A DNA stretch of 53,811 nucleotides from Pseudomonadota bacterium (GTDB taxonomy: Bacteria > Pseudomonadota > Gammaproteobacteria > Halothiobacillales > Halothiobacillaceae): positions 1 to 53,811 of the forward strand of contig JAJYPA010000011.1 of NCBI GenBank assembly GCA_021795795.1, written 5' to 3'. This document shows positions 38,844 through 47,969 of this stretch, one piece after another; position 1 is the stretch's first letter, and every line of letters starts with the position of its first letter. The notes under the pieces were generated by a model. The model did no database searches, was not told the origin of the DNA, and saw only the letters and a list, made by a program, of their open reading frames with translations. Both the position numbers and the translations under genes were made by a program.

Positions 38844-39772
38844 TCCCGTAAACCTCGCCCCGTCAATCGTAAAAAGACATCCTCCAGCCCGGCGCGCCGA
38901 TGGATGACGGTCAGCTCCGTATCATCACCGAGAAATTCGAGGATCGGCGCCGGTGCATGGGTGTAAACATATACCGCAGTGCCTTGACGTTCGGCGTGCG
39001 CGCTCATGGATCGCAAGGTGGTGAACAAACCCTCACTGACCGTGCCACGCAATTCGATCACATCGCTTTCCACATGCCGCTGGATCAGCTCCTTGGGTGA
39101 GCCTTGATCCAGAATTCGTCCATGATCCATCACGACAAGTTGGTCGCAGAGCCGTTCGGCCTCCTCCATATAATGCGTGGTCAGCACGAGCGTGACGCCA
39201 CGGGCGCGCAGTTCAGACAGACGTGCCCAAATCAGGTGGCGCACCTGCGGATCAAGCCCGGTTGTCGGCTCGTCGAGAATGACAATCTCCGGATCGTTGA
39301 TCAGCGCGCGGGCAATGGTTAGCCGTCGTTTCATGCCCCCGCTCAAGGTTTCAACCTTGGCATCGGCTTTTGCCGTCAACTCGGAAAAGGCAAGCAGCGC
39401 CTCCACCCGATCAGCCACGGCGGCGCGCTTCAGGCCAAAGAAGCGGGCGTACATGAACAGATTCTCCCGCACGGTGAAATCCGGATCGAGGTTATCGGCC
39501 TGTGGCACCAGCCCGACACATGCTCGAATGGCCCGCGCCTGATCGGGCAAGTCCTGCCCCAAAACGGATAGCGATCCCGCGTCGAAATCCGCCAGCCCCA
39601 TCAGCATTTTCAGCGTGGTGGTCTTGCCTGCGCCATTGGGGCCGAGGAACCCGAAACACTGCCCCGGAGGAATCGTGAAATCGATGCCATCCACGGCACG
39701 AAATTGCCCGAACTGCTTCACCAGCCCTTGCGCGCGGATGACAGGCGCTGCCACGGTGACTGTCTTTTTCAT
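38840..39772 (-). CDS. ABC exporter ATP-binding protein, NodI-like
   Basis: 310 residues from MKKTVTVAAPVIRAQGLVKQ; the longer frame to 39871 overlaps waaA. Walker A GPNGAGKTTT, Q-loop LVPQADNLDPDFTVREN, signature LSGGMKRRL, Walker B EIVILDEPTTGLDPQ and switch His in LTTHYMEEAERLC. The C-terminal extension (EFLGDDTELTVIHRRAGLED) is typical of NodI. It powers the NodJ-like permease encoded immediately downstream. The start lies just before the waaA stop at 39780, so all three may form one transcript. Confidence 0.9.
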   Translation of the reverse strand: MKKTVTVAAPVIRAQGLVKQFGQFRAVDGIDFTIPPGQCFGFLGPNGAGKTTTLKMLMGLADFDAGSLSVLGQDLPDQARAIRACVGLVPQADNLDPDFTVRENLFMYARFFGLKRAAVADRVEALLAFSELTAKADAKVETLSGGMKRRLTIARALINDPEIVILDEPTTGLDPQVRHLIWARLSELRARGVTLVLTTHYMEEAERLCDQLVVMDHGRILDQGSPKELIQRHVESDVIELRGTVSEGLFTTLRSMSAHAERQGTAVYVYTHAPAPILEFLGDDTELTVIHRRAGLEDVFLRLTGRGLRE

Positions 39773-39779
39773 TGGCGGA

Positions 39780-41066
39780 TCAAACACACTCAACTCCTCG
39801 ATAAATACGATCCAAGGCATCAACGACCCGTGCCGTCGACCCTCGATTGGCTTGCACGACAGCATGGGCACGTGCTCCGGCTTGTTGCCATACTCCCGGT
39901 TGCGCCCAGGCAGCCTCTACGGCGGAGACCACATCCGCTTCATCTTCCACCATACGCACGGCATCTCGCTCTCTCAGCAATCGGTACACCGCCCGGAAAT
40001 TATCCACATTCGGCCCACTAAGTACCGCACGGCCGAACACGGCTGGTTCGATGGGATTATGCCCGCCCGTCATGACAAGAGAGCCGCCCATGAATATCAC
40101 CTCGATTGCGGCAAAAAATTGCATGAGCAATCCCGTCTGGTCGACAAGGAGCACCTGGGTTTTTGTATCGACCCTTAGCCCCATCGACGAGCGCTGGGCA
40201 TTCAAATCTCGGCTCGACATCAACGACAACACCTGCTGCGCCCGCTCAGGGTGCCTTGGCGCCAGGACCAGCAACGCATCGGGATGATCCGCCAACAAGT
40301 ATCTATGCGCATCCAGAAGCAAGGACTCTTCACCTTCATGGGTACTCGCCGCCAACCAGACGGGGCGGGCACCTGCAGACCAGGACGCGACTTCGGGCTT
40401 TGCCACATCAAATTTGATATTGCCGCAATCGATGATGCGCTCGTGCATCACGTCTGGCGCGAGGGCGCGAAATCGCGCCTGATCATCACTCGATTGGGTA
40501 CAGATCAGGCCGATACGGTTCAGCGTCTGTTTGAGCAAGGTGCCACCCCACCGGCGATACCGCCGGAATGACCGATCCGACAAGCGGGCATTGACCACCG
40601 CCATCGGCACGCCGCAAGCCTGTGCCACCCGCGCCCAATTCGGCCAGAGTTCAGTTTCCATCACAACGATCAATTTCGGCCGAAGTCGCCGGAGCACGGC
40701 GCGTTGCGCGAAGGCATAATCAAACGGGGCATAGAAATGCCGCAGCCCCAATTCTCGCGCCGCTTGGGCACCGGTTTCCGTCATGGTGCTCACCACCAAA
40801 GGCACATCGGGCCAACGCGATTGCAGTGCGCGAATCAAGGAGGCCGCCGCCCGAATCTCTCCCAGAGAAACCGCATGCAGCCAGATACTCCCGGCGGGTA
40901 AATCATCAGGAATTCGGCCGAACTGGGCCCCGAGAACCCGATGAGATCCGGGTGCGCGCAAGTAGCGACGCAAGGCATCGAAAATCAGCCACGGCAAAGC
41001 GAGGCCCAATGCGAAGCGATATGCCCACAAACTCATAAACCAGGAAAAAAGGTCATGAGAAAACAT
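39780..41066 (-). CDS. waaA: 3-deoxy-D-manno-octulosonic acid (Kdo) transferase WaaA
   Basis: 428 residues if started at MFSHDLF (41066); MSLWAYRFALG at 41036 is equally plausible. The frame to 41492 runs antisense to the acyltransferase gene. An N-terminal membrane-anchor helix is followed by the GT30 N-domain with IWLHAVSLGEIRAA (catalytic Glu), VVSTMTETGAQAA and VVMETELWPNW. The C-domain has WLAASTHEGEESLLLDAH, LAPRHPERA and GGHNPIEPAVFG. It transfers Kdo from CMP-Kdo to lipid IVA. It is divergent from the acyltransferase and upstream of the NodIJ-like genes. Confidence 0.93.
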   Translation of the reverse strand: MFSHDLFSWFMSLWAYRFALGLALPWLIFDALRRYLRAPGSHRVLGAQFGRIPDDLPAGSIWLHAVSLGEIRAAASLIRALQSRWPDVPLVVSTMTETGAQAARELGLRHFYAPFDYAFAQRAVLRRLRPKLIVVMETELWPNWARVAQACGVPMAVVNARLSDRSFRRYRRWGGTLLKQTLNRIGLICTQSSDDQARFRALAPDVMHERIIDCGNIKFDVAKPEVASWSAGARPVWLAASTHEGEESLLLDAHRYLLADHPDALLVLAPRHPERAQQVLSLMSSRDLNAQRSSMGLRVDTKTQVLLVDQTGLLMQFFAAIEVIFMGGSLVMTGGHNPIEPAVFGRAVLSGPNVDNFRAVYRLLRERDAVRMVEDEADVVSAVEAAWAQPGVWQQAGARAHAVVQANRGSTARVVDALDRIYRGVECV

Positions 41067-41112
41067 GCACACCGAAGTACCCACAGTGATGCCAACTGTT
41101 AAAATCGCCGTC

Positions 41113-42015
41113 ATGACGCATTCGCTATCCTTCCTGCAAAAAATTTCACTGGGTCTGCTTACCTTGCTGCTACGCGGCATTGCCGCCCTGCCGCAATCTG
41201 CACGACTCCGCCTCGGCGCACTATTGGGACGCCTGAGTAAACGTTTCGTCGGTAAGCGACGCAAGATTATGGCGCAAAACCTGCAAACTGCCTTCCCCGA
41301 TTCCACGGCAGCGTGGCGCGATGAGATCATTAACGAACATTTCGACCGCCTGGGCGAGGATGCGCTGGAATCCATCTGGGGGTGGTATGGCAAAACCGAA
41401 CCACCGCCTGCGCACACGGTCACCGGCGCGGAGCATGTTGAAGCCGCGCTCGCCCGCGGCCAGGGCGTGATACTCAATGCAGGCCATTTCACCCAGGGCG
41501 AGGTTTCCGTTTATCTTGCCGCACGACGCTGGCCGGTTCATGCCGTTTATCGCCCGAACGATAACCCCGTCATCGACGAGCTGATCAACGTCGGGCGTCG
41601 CAAGCACGTGGCCAGTCTGATCGATCGCGAGAACACGCGTGCCATGGTCCGCACACTCAAAAAAGGCGGGATTATCTGGACGGCGGCCGATCAAAGCTTC
41701 CACGGCAAACAGAGCGCCTTCATTCCCTTCTTCGGCGTCCCCTGCACCACCAATCTGGCCATTCCGATTCTGGCACGGATGGGCAATGCGGTGGTTTTGC
41801 CCTATTACATGCGCCGATCGGGGGAAACCTACGAGGTGATCATTCACCCACCGCTGGAAAATCTGCCTAGTGGCGATGATGTCGCCGATACGGCCAGGCT
41901 CGTCACCGTATTGGAAGAGGAAATACGCGCTCAACCAGGTGCATATCTATGGGGCCATCGACGCTACAAAAACCGGGCACCGGATAAAGCCGACGCCGCA
42001 GTCGAACCGGAGTAA
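41113..42015 (+). CDS. LpxL/HtrB-type lipid A acyltransferase
   Basis: 300 residues from MTHSLSFLQKISLG. An N-terminal hydrophobic helix is followed by the acyltransferase core. The catalytic H-x4-E is in GVILNAGHFTQGE, followed by HAVYRPNDNPVIDELI (positively charged substrate pocket), GGIIWTAADQSFHGK and FIPFFGVPCTTN. Typical LpxL proteins have HFGNWE at the active site; the HFTQGE variant is unusual. It adds a secondary acyl chain to Kdo-lipid A at the inner membrane. Divergent from waaA. Confidence 0.82.
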   Translation: MTHSLSFLQKISLGLLTLLLRGIAALPQSARLRLGALLGRLSKRFVGKRRKIMAQNLQTAFPDSTAAWRDEIINEHFDRLGEDALESIWGWYGKTEPPPAHTVTGAEHVEAALARGQGVILNAGHFTQGEVSVYLAARRWPVHAVYRPNDNPVIDELINVGRRKHVASLIDRENTRAMVRTLKKGGIIWTAADQSFHGKQSAFIPFFGVPCTTNLAIPILARMGNAVVLPYYMRRSGETYEVIIHPPLENLPSGDDVADTARLVTVLEEEIRAQPGAYLWGHRRYKNRAPDKADAAVEPE

Positions 42016-43104
42016 TCAACTTCTTCGCAGAAGATTGATTTTTTCGTGGATGACCGACGGCTCAAACACCGTTCGTGCCCTGGTCGCACCGAGTGCCCCG
42101 ATGGCCTGACGATAGGCATCATCGGACAACAATCGCGTCAATGCATCCGACAGATGTTCAGCCGTTGGATCGACCAGCAGCCCTGCCTCGCCGATCACTT
42201 CCGGCAGGCCGCCGCTATTCGAAGCGATCACCGCGCAGCCCGCCGCCATGCCTTCCAGCGCTGTTCGGCCAAAGGGCTCCGCCCAGAGCGACGGCACCAC
42301 CGCGATGGCCGCTCGATTGAATGCCGTGGTCACCATCTCATAAGGCTGATACCAGTCGAACAGAATCCGGTCGCGCATTTGTGGCTGAAGAGTCGCCAGC
42401 AACTCACGTTCGTGCGGATACTGCGCCGTGGTTTGCCCGAAATGCCAGGCGCCGATAAAGCGGGCACGCCATTCGGGAAACCGGGGCAACACCGTCTGCA
42501 ACGCCTGCAATAGGGGCAACGCACCCTTTTCCGGAATCAGCCTTCCTACGAACAAAATTTCTTTGCTTTTTTCGGTCTCTGGCGCGAATTGATTCATATC
42601 CACTGTGTTGGGCACAACGACCACGGGCGCACACAGCGATTCAGGGACACCCTCGCAAAAACGCTGCCGAATAAATTCGCTGACGGCGGCCACATAATCA
42701 GCACGCGTTAATATCCGCAGCCGATCGTCGGGCGTTTTCAGGCCACGAATCGACAGCGGATCATTATGAAGATACAGGGACAAGCCCTGCTTGAGGTGGC
42801 TAAACTCATGAAACAGGTGCGCCCGATTCTGGATTTCCAGTCGCCTCGGGGTATGGCATTTTATGGCGCGAGCAATCGCCCAACGATAACGCACCGTCTG
42901 TCGTGCCGGCCACCATTTGGGCGTCGCCAGTCCGACGTACGGCACCGCAGGAACGAGCGATGCCGCACGCAACGGATCGCCCCAAATCGCGCTGTGGATG
43001 GATGCATTTTCAAGCTGGGTCGCCAGGGTCAGTGCAATCGCGCCCGGCCGATCGACAGAAAAAGCCTCTCGATGCGGGAGGATAATCGCCGTATCGGTCA
43101 CCAC
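42016..43104 (-). CDS. GT4 family glycosyltransferase (a)
   Basis: 362 residues from the GTG at 43104 (MVTDTAIILPHREAF), which places the first beta-strand at the N-terminus; an ATG at 43170 would overlap the ligase-like gene. GT-B fold: VVVVPNTVDMNQFAPE at the domain junction, EILFVGRLIPEKGALPLLQA, and the E-x7-E nucleotide-sugar motif in PSLWAEPFGRTALEGMAAG. It shares a tail-to-tail junction with the acyltransferase gene (stops at 42015/42016). Likely adds a sugar to LPS core or a related glycan; donor and acceptor are unknown. Confidence 0.85.
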   Translation of the reverse strand: MVTDTAIILPHREAFSVDRPGAIALTLATQLENASIHSAIWGDPLRAASLVPAVPYVGLATPKWWPARQTVRYRWAIARAIKCHTPRRLEIQNRAHLFHEFSHLKQGLSLYLHNDPLSIRGLKTPDDRLRILTRADYVAAVSEFIRQRFCEGVPESLCAPVVVVPNTVDMNQFAPETEKSKEILFVGRLIPEKGALPLLQALQTVLPRFPEWRARFIGAWHFGQTTAQYPHERELLATLQPQMRDRILFDWYQPYEMVTTAFNRAAIAVVPSLWAEPFGRTALEGMAAGCAVIASNSGGLPEVIGEAGLLVDPTAEHLSDALTRLLSDDAYRQAIGALGATRARTVFEPSVIHEKINLLRRS

Positions 43105-43132
43105 ATTTTGTCCGGATTGTGGTGGCACACGC

Positions 43133-44410
43133 TCAGGCAGCACGGGCACGGGCCATCGACCACGCCACACCCGTCCAGATCACGGCTGCAGTCCAGCCAT
43201 TGAAATATTCCATCGTGCTTTGCAGCGGCCAGAATGTGGTAAGCAAAACGGCGCTACCAAAGTAGGCTTGCATCGGCACACCGTGACGAATCGAGTCACC
43301 AATCACTTTGGCAAACAATAACAGCACCATGGTCACGAAAATGACGAAAGCGAAAATGCCGCCCTCGGCCAACATACCGCTGTAAAAATTATGCGGATGA
43401 ATCACCGCGCCATCAAAACCCATGGCGTCGTAGCGCGCCTTGTAGGCTGGCAGATGAGTATCGCAATAGGCTTTGAATTCACGCGTGCCAACCCCCGTCC
43501 AGGGTTTGGCCTCAAATTCGGCGAAGGCCGTCATAAAGTTGAGACCATAGACGGTTTCATCCAGATGCCCGATGGTGTGAACCGTCGAATCCACGCTGCG
43601 ATGCACCATTTCTTTCTGGGTTATGGCAACCCCGGCCACGGCCACACCGAGCACGACGAGCAGTCCGATCAGCGGCATACGCCAACGATGATGGTGAATC
43701 ATCACGCCCAGCATTACCAAACCACTACCCAGTAAATAGGTTAACAACGCAGCTCGCTCACCCGTTAAAAACAGGAATAACGCGCCGACTGCCGACATAC
43801 CGGCAATGGCGAGCAATGCCCAGAGTTCTCGCCATCGCAACGCGGCGAACCAGACGACTGCCAGCCCGATAAACCAGAACCGATCCGTAAACGTGCCCAC
43901 CATGGGGTGCTCGAATGGCCCTGTCAGACGAACCGGACTGTTCGGCACATGCCCGAAAATATCCCGCCCAATGGCGTACTGCAAGAACGTATCGAGCACA
44001 ATGAACACAATCACGGCCAGCATGGCGCGCTCGAACCATACCAGGGTATCGGGCTGCTTTGAGAACAACCAGATCAGCGCTGCGGCGAATACGGGCCAAC
44101 GGAAAGCCAGCACGGCGGACAAAGCAGAGTTGGCCGGATTCACCGAGAAGGGCGAGAGCACGAGCAAAATAACCGACAGTGCAGCTGCCGCGTACACCCA
44201 ACCTTGCGCCAACCAGGAGAAATCCCGACGACGAATCGCAACGAACAGCGCGATCAGAACGGTCACCCCGACCGCTACTTCGGCGGGCACCCGCTTGAAC
44301 AGCACCAAAATTGACAAGAGCAGCACGCCAATGAGCGCCCATTTCTGCGCCCAGTCCAACGGTCGATAGGCTGGTGACACCGAATTTTGCACAAAGTGAT
44401 CCGAATTCAT
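43133..44410 (-). CDS. O-antigen ligase (WaaL-like) / polymerase family membrane protein
   Basis: 425 residues with about 11-12 hydrophobic segments. The Wzy_C region has FLTGERAALLTYLLGSGLVM in the membrane, then a large periplasmic loop with PWTGVGTREFKAYCDTHLPA and the conserved VIHPHNFYSGMLAEGG, where the HPHN His is typical of WaaL ligases. It would transfer an undecaprenyl-linked glycan to lipid A-core in the periplasm, or polymerise it. It follows a 163-base gap filled by a hairpin array, and the GT4 gene follows at 43104. Confidence 0.85.
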   Translation of the reverse strand: MNSDHFVQNSVSPAYRPLDWAQKWALIGVLLLSILVLFKRVPAEVAVGVTVLIALFVAIRRRDFSWLAQGWVYAAAALSVILLVLSPFSVNPANSALSAVLAFRWPVFAAALIWLFSKQPDTLVWFERAMLAVIVFIVLDTFLQYAIGRDIFGHVPNSPVRLTGPFEHPMVGTFTDRFWFIGLAVVWFAALRWRELWALLAIAGMSAVGALFLFLTGERAALLTYLLGSGLVMLGVMIHHHRWRMPLIGLLVVLGVAVAGVAITQKEMVHRSVDSTVHTIGHLDETVYGLNFMTAFAEFEAKPWTGVGTREFKAYCDTHLPAYKARYDAMGFDGAVIHPHNFYSGMLAEGGIFAFVIFVTMVLLLFAKVIGDSIRHGVPMQAYFGSAVLLTTFWPLQSTMEYFNGWTAAVIWTGVAWSMARARAA

Positions 44411-44428
44411 GATTTATCCTAGGTAAAT

Positions 44429-44574
44429 GCTGATTTATTCCATCCATGGAATAAATCAGCTCGCTCATCGCGGTACACGCCCGCGATAGCCCTTACGAAT
44501 CAAAGACTTACGTCTTTGTTCGTGTTGGGGCATCCTGCCCCGAGCGGGAAGCACTGATTAAATCAGCGCTTCCC
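44429..44574. repeat. Five-hairpin array, related to the interspersed element
   Basis: Five separate stems stand side by side in 146 bases. They are 44429-44460 (perfect 15-base arms, CC loop), 44467-44487 (ATCGCGG/CCGCGAT), 44495-44523 (CAAAGAC/GTCTTTG core), 44527-44541 (GGGGCA-TCC-TGCCCC) and 44546-44574 (GGGAAGC.../...GCTTCCC, one mismatch). The first contains TCCATCCATGG, also present in copies 1 and 2. The last abuts the stop of the GT2 gene. No coding potential. Confidence 0.75.
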
Positions 44575-45395
44575 TAGGGTTTAGACGCCAGCCCCAAACG
44601 CTCGCGCTCTGCGGCTTCGAATTTCTTGGCTTCGATAAGAAAGGAGTAATACGCGCTCGCCATCGCCTGAATCAGTCCGCGACGGCCGTCGAGAAAAGCG
44701 CGCCGCAGCAGGTAATTTTTCAAAAAGCGCAGCGGGAAAATGGTGAACAGCTTGAGCGCCGATGGTTTTTTGCCCCGGCTGGCGTCCAGTTCGGCGCGCA
44801 GGGTCGAATAGTGGTTGATCTTCTGCACCCGCAGGGTGACGGATTCCACGCCATAATGCTCAACCCAACCGGGCAAGTTTTCGATTCGCCCGCCCGCATC
44901 CAGTTGCACGGATTCATGCACGATCTGCTCGGACAGAAAGCGCCCAGCCCCACGACGCCACAAGCGCACGCGCGAAATCGCCCGCGTGTGTTTACTGGCT
45001 GGCACGCCGATGAACCAATCGCGGAATCGAACCTGTCCGCCAATCACGTTGGGATCGTCACGCTGTACCAGTTCGATAATCGCGTCGCGCAGTTCGGCAT
45101 CGACCACTTCATCACCATCAAGATTGAGCACCCAGGATTGGGTGCACAGATCAAGCGCCACCTGCTTTTGCTGCCCATATCCCAGAAATTCCTGATGCAC
45201 GATGCACGCACCGTGGCGCTCGGCAATCGCTAAGGTTTCATCAGTCGAGCCGGAATCGACGACGACGATTTCTGCAAAACCCGACACAGCACTCAGCACC
45301 TCATCCAGCCACCGGGCGCAATTCTTGGTGATCAGAAACACACTGACCGGCACACCGTCACGCAGGTCACGGGGAGTGGGGGCAACGTCATTCAT
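44574..45395 (-). CDS. GT2 family glycosyltransferase, WaaE/LgtF-like
   Basis: 273 residues from MNDVAPTPRDLRDG, overlapping the deacetylase gene by four bases. GT-A fold: VSVFLITKNCARWLDEVLSA, EIVVVDSGSTDETLAIAE and the catalytic WVLNLDGDEVVDAELRD. The segment VRLWRRGAGRFLSEQIVHES is typical of the WaaE/LgtF group, which adds glucose to heptose in LPS inner core. The C-terminal basic helices (FLKNYLLRRAF) suggest membrane association. Confidence 0.87.
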   Translation of the reverse strand: MNDVAPTPRDLRDGVPVSVFLITKNCARWLDEVLSAVSGFAEIVVVDSGSTDETLAIAERHGACIVHQEFLGYGQQKQVALDLCTQSWVLNLDGDEVVDAELRDAIIELVQRDDPNVIGGQVRFRDWFIGVPASKHTRAISRVRLWRRGAGRFLSEQIVHESVQLDAGGRIENLPGWVEHYGVESVTLRVQKINHYSTLRAELDASRGKKPSALKLFTIFPLRFLKNYLLRRAFLDGRRGLIQAMASAYYSFLIEAKKFEAAERERLGLASKP

Positions 45396-46177
45396 ACGCG
45401 ATAGCGTCCTCGGGTGATGGTCAGCCAGAATTCGAACCGGTTCATTTGCCCGACCATCGACAAACGCGGCAGACACAACAGATCGAACTTCCGGCGCGGC
45501 AAGATTTTTTTCCTGGTGGTCACGGCAGTCTCGAATCCGGCCGCAGCGACCATCGCCACGTGCTTGTCGAAGAATTTGCCATACGGATAGGCAAAACTCG
45601 TGCAGGGCTTGCCCGTCAGTGATTCCACCGCATTTTTCGAGGCTTGAATTTCGGCCAGCGCCTGATTGTCGTCGGTTGACGGCAAGTGAATATGAGTCAT
45701 CGTGTGGGCACCAAACTCGATACCTGCCGCGCTCATCTCGGCAATCATTTCAAGGCTCAGGCGCTCGATATCCGGCATATCCGGCGCCAGATAAATGGTG
45801 GCCGGAGCAGAAAATTTCTTCAGAATCGGCCAGGCATGGGTGAAGTTGTCCGCGTAACCATCATCAAAGGTGATCGCGACCATATGCGCCGGATTTTCGG
45901 CAGCCATCAGTTCGGATACTGTCACGAATCGCGCACCGTGCGCGGCCAGCCAGGTCAGATGAGCCTCAAACTGCGTTGTCGTTGCCGTGATTCCCTCGCC
46001 CCGTGACCTATCGACAGCAGCGGGTTGAATGCGGTGATACATCAAAATGCGCGGCCAGCCGAGCGGCTTCGGCCAGCGCCAGAAATTGCAACGAGCGGCC
46101 AATGCCAGCAGCGCGATCACCCCGGCCAAGCCGAAAGCGGCGACCAGCACCCCTTCAATCATGCCGCGATCCAACAC
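45392..46177 (-). CDS. Polysaccharide deacetylase family protein
   Basis: 261 residues. An N-terminal membrane helix (about 6-28; ATG at 46162 is an alternative start) is followed by the NodB-type domain: ILMYHRIQPAAV, VAITFDDGYADNF (catalytic Asp pair), GAHTMTHIHLPS (metal-binding His-x3-His) and SFAYPYGKFF. It removes acetyl groups from a glycan, either at the membrane or periplasmic face depending on topology. It lies between a 2OG oxygenase and the GT2 gene on the same strand. Confidence 0.88.
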   Translation of the reverse strand: MLDRGMIEGVLVAAFGLAGVIALLALAARCNFWRWPKPLGWPRILMYHRIQPAAVDRSRGEGITATTTQFEAHLTWLAAHGARFVTVSELMAAENPAHMVAITFDDGYADNFTHAWPILKKFSAPATIYLAPDMPDIERLSLEMIAEMSAAGIEFGAHTMTHIHLPSTDDNQALAEIQASKNAVESLTGKPCTSFAYPYGKFFDKHVAMVAAAGFETAVTTRKKILPRRKFDLLCLPRLSMVGQMNRFEFWLTITRGRYRV

Positions 46178-46204
46178 ACGATCGAACCGAGGACGGCGAC
46201 AGGA

Positions 46205-46864
46205 TCAATACGCATCATCGACCGGCTTTGCTTTCTTCCCGCCGCCAAACCAGCGCTTGATCTTAGCCGAAAGCCCGTGACGCCACTGACTGCGGCGCAC
46301 GGCAGCGTCACTGACAACCCAGTTGAGCTGAATGCTGCGCCGCTGGCCGACGAATGGCTTATGGCCGTGCCAGGCATTCTCGGTGTTGACGAATGCGAGC
46401 AGGGTGCCTGCCGCCGGAATCACTTCATCGAAGCTGTCTTCCAAATTATCTGAATTGAGCAGTCTCAAGCCGCCATCAGCCGGATTCCAATCACTGTTCA
46501 GATACAGCAAGACGGTCACCAGTTTCGAGCGCGAATCGGTATGAACGCGGCCATCCTGCTCGCCGCTGTACCCGCGAATCGTCATGGTAGTGGGCTTACC
46601 AACCAGATCGATACCCAGTTTTTCGGAAAACTTGCGCGCCACTTCCTCACTCTCGAGGTACTCGACCAACGCCTTGAAACTCGGCCCACTGTCGAGTTCG
46701 CTCATGGGGAAACTGCCCCGCTTGGGCACCTCGGGGAAGTCTCGATCGATATCGACCATGACGGACTTGGGCACAAAATCATGTGCCACAAAATGCATGA
46801 ATGGTTCTTTCACCAAAGGTGCGGCATCAAAGGCGCGCATATCGACCAACCTGTTTGCGTTCAT
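46205..46864 (-). CDS. 2OG-Fe(II) oxygenase family protein (a)
   Basis: 219 residues, soluble. The jelly-roll iron site is H108-x-D110 in GRVHTDSRSKLVTVLLYLN and H166 in AWHGHKPFVGQRRSIQLNWV, whose Arg175/Arg176 would hold 2-oxoglutarate. A basic tail (AKIKRWFGGGKKAKP) follows. Family members hydroxylate proteins, lipids or sugars. Here it is the first gene of an LPS-type run (oxygenase, deacetylase, GT2, ligase-like, GT4), so the substrate is probably a sugar or lipid of the surface glycan; this is inference. Divergent from the GT4 gene at 46947. Confidence 0.85.
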   Translation of the reverse strand: MNANRLVDMRAFDAAPLVKEPFMHFVAHDFVPKSVMVDIDRDFPEVPKRGSFPMSELDSGPSFKALVEYLESEEVARKFSEKLGIDLVGKPTTMTIRGYSGEQDGRVHTDSRSKLVTVLLYLNSDWNPADGGLRLLNSDNLEDSFDEVIPAAGTLLAFVNTENAWHGHKPFVGQRRSIQLNWVVSDAAVRRSQWRHGLSAKIKRWFGGGKKAKPVDDAY

Positions 46865-46946
46865 CCGCCCATCCTCACGAGGCTTATCTTAAATTCAGCG
46901 CAGTGTATCATGCCAAAACCATTCAAAATCGGGGTATAAAAAGCTT

Positions 46947-47969
46947 ATGCGCATTGCCTTAGTCATCGTCAGCAAAGGCTATGGGGGTTTGGAGCGCCAT
47001 GTCATCGACTTGGCCAATGAACTGGCCAAAGCGCACACGGTTTGCGTTTTCGGCGACGCCAGCTTTCGAGAAAAGCTTGACCCGTCGATTCAACTTCGTG
47101 AACTCGCCGCAACAACCTGGCGATTCAACCTGCTCGCCTTATGGCAATTACGGCGAGATTTAGACGCCTTCGCCCCCGATGTGATTCACGCGCAGGCGAA
47201 CAAGGCCGCCTTCATGACGAATTTATGCGGCACCACCGCGCCTGCACGCATTGCAACCCTGCACAATGTAAAACACCACACCGAACCATTCACCGCTTTT
47301 GATGGGGTCATCGCCGTTTCGCATCCCGCACAGCAGCGCTTGAAGCATGCCCAGAGTTTGGTTGTTGAAAATGGCATCGCCCCAATTCGAACCCTATCCG
47401 ACACGCAGCGTAGCGTGTTGAAAGCGCGCTGGTGCACGCCGGATGAACCGCTCACTTTAGCGGTAGGTCGGTTGGTCGAAGCCAAAGGTTTCGATAACCT
47501 AATTTCTGCTTGGCGCGATTTACCCGGCAAATTGGTGATTGTGGGCACCGGCAAGGAAGAAGAGTCCCTCAAAAGGCAAGCCGCGCAACAAGGGCTCGGC
47601 AAACGGGTGATCTTCGTCGGCTTCCGCGCTGACGTGCCCGAGCTTATGCAAGCGGCGGATTTGTTGGCGATGTCATCGCGGCGCGAAGGATTTCCCTATG
47701 TGTTGGTCGAGGCGCTCCACGCGGGCGTCCCCATCATCGCTACCGATATTCCGGGCGCACGCGAATTTTTGCCCCGCGAGGCCGTCGTACCCTGCGACGA
47801 TACCAATGCCCTGCACAACGCACTGCAATGGGCGCTCAATCAATGGCCAGATTTACGTGCCCGCTACGAGCCCTATTGCACCCGCGCTCGCCATGAACTG
47901 ACCTTGGCTCAGATGACGGCAAAAACAGTTGCTTTCTACGAGCAAATTCTCCAATCAAAGAGACCTTAG
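46947..47969 (+). CDS. GT4 family glycosyltransferase (b)
   Basis: 340 residues. GT-B: N-terminal IALVIVSKGYGGLERHVIDL binding loop, HAQANKAAFMTNL, junction VVENGIAPI, LAVGRLVEAKGFDNLISAW, VGFRADVPELMQAADLLAMS and the E-x7-E motif in SRREGFPYVLVEALHAGVP. Similar to core heptosyl/glucosyl transferases of the WaaG-like clade. It is convergent with the next GT4 gene, and the two stop codons overlap (47966-47969). Confidence 0.87.
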   Translation: MRIALVIVSKGYGGLERHVIDLANELAKAHTVCVFGDASFREKLDPSIQLRELAATTWRFNLLALWQLRRDLDAFAPDVIHAQANKAAFMTNLCGTTAPARIATLHNVKHHTEPFTAFDGVIAVSHPAQQRLKHAQSLVVENGIAPIRTLSDTQRSVLKARWCTPDEPLTLAVGRLVEAKGFDNLISAWRDLPGKLVIVGTGKEEESLKRQAAQQGLGKRVIFVGFRADVPELMQAADLLAMSSRREGFPYVLVEALHAGVPIIATDIPGAREFLPREAVVPCDDTNALHNALQWALNQWPDLRARYEPYCTRARHELTLAQMTAKTVAFYEQILQSKRP

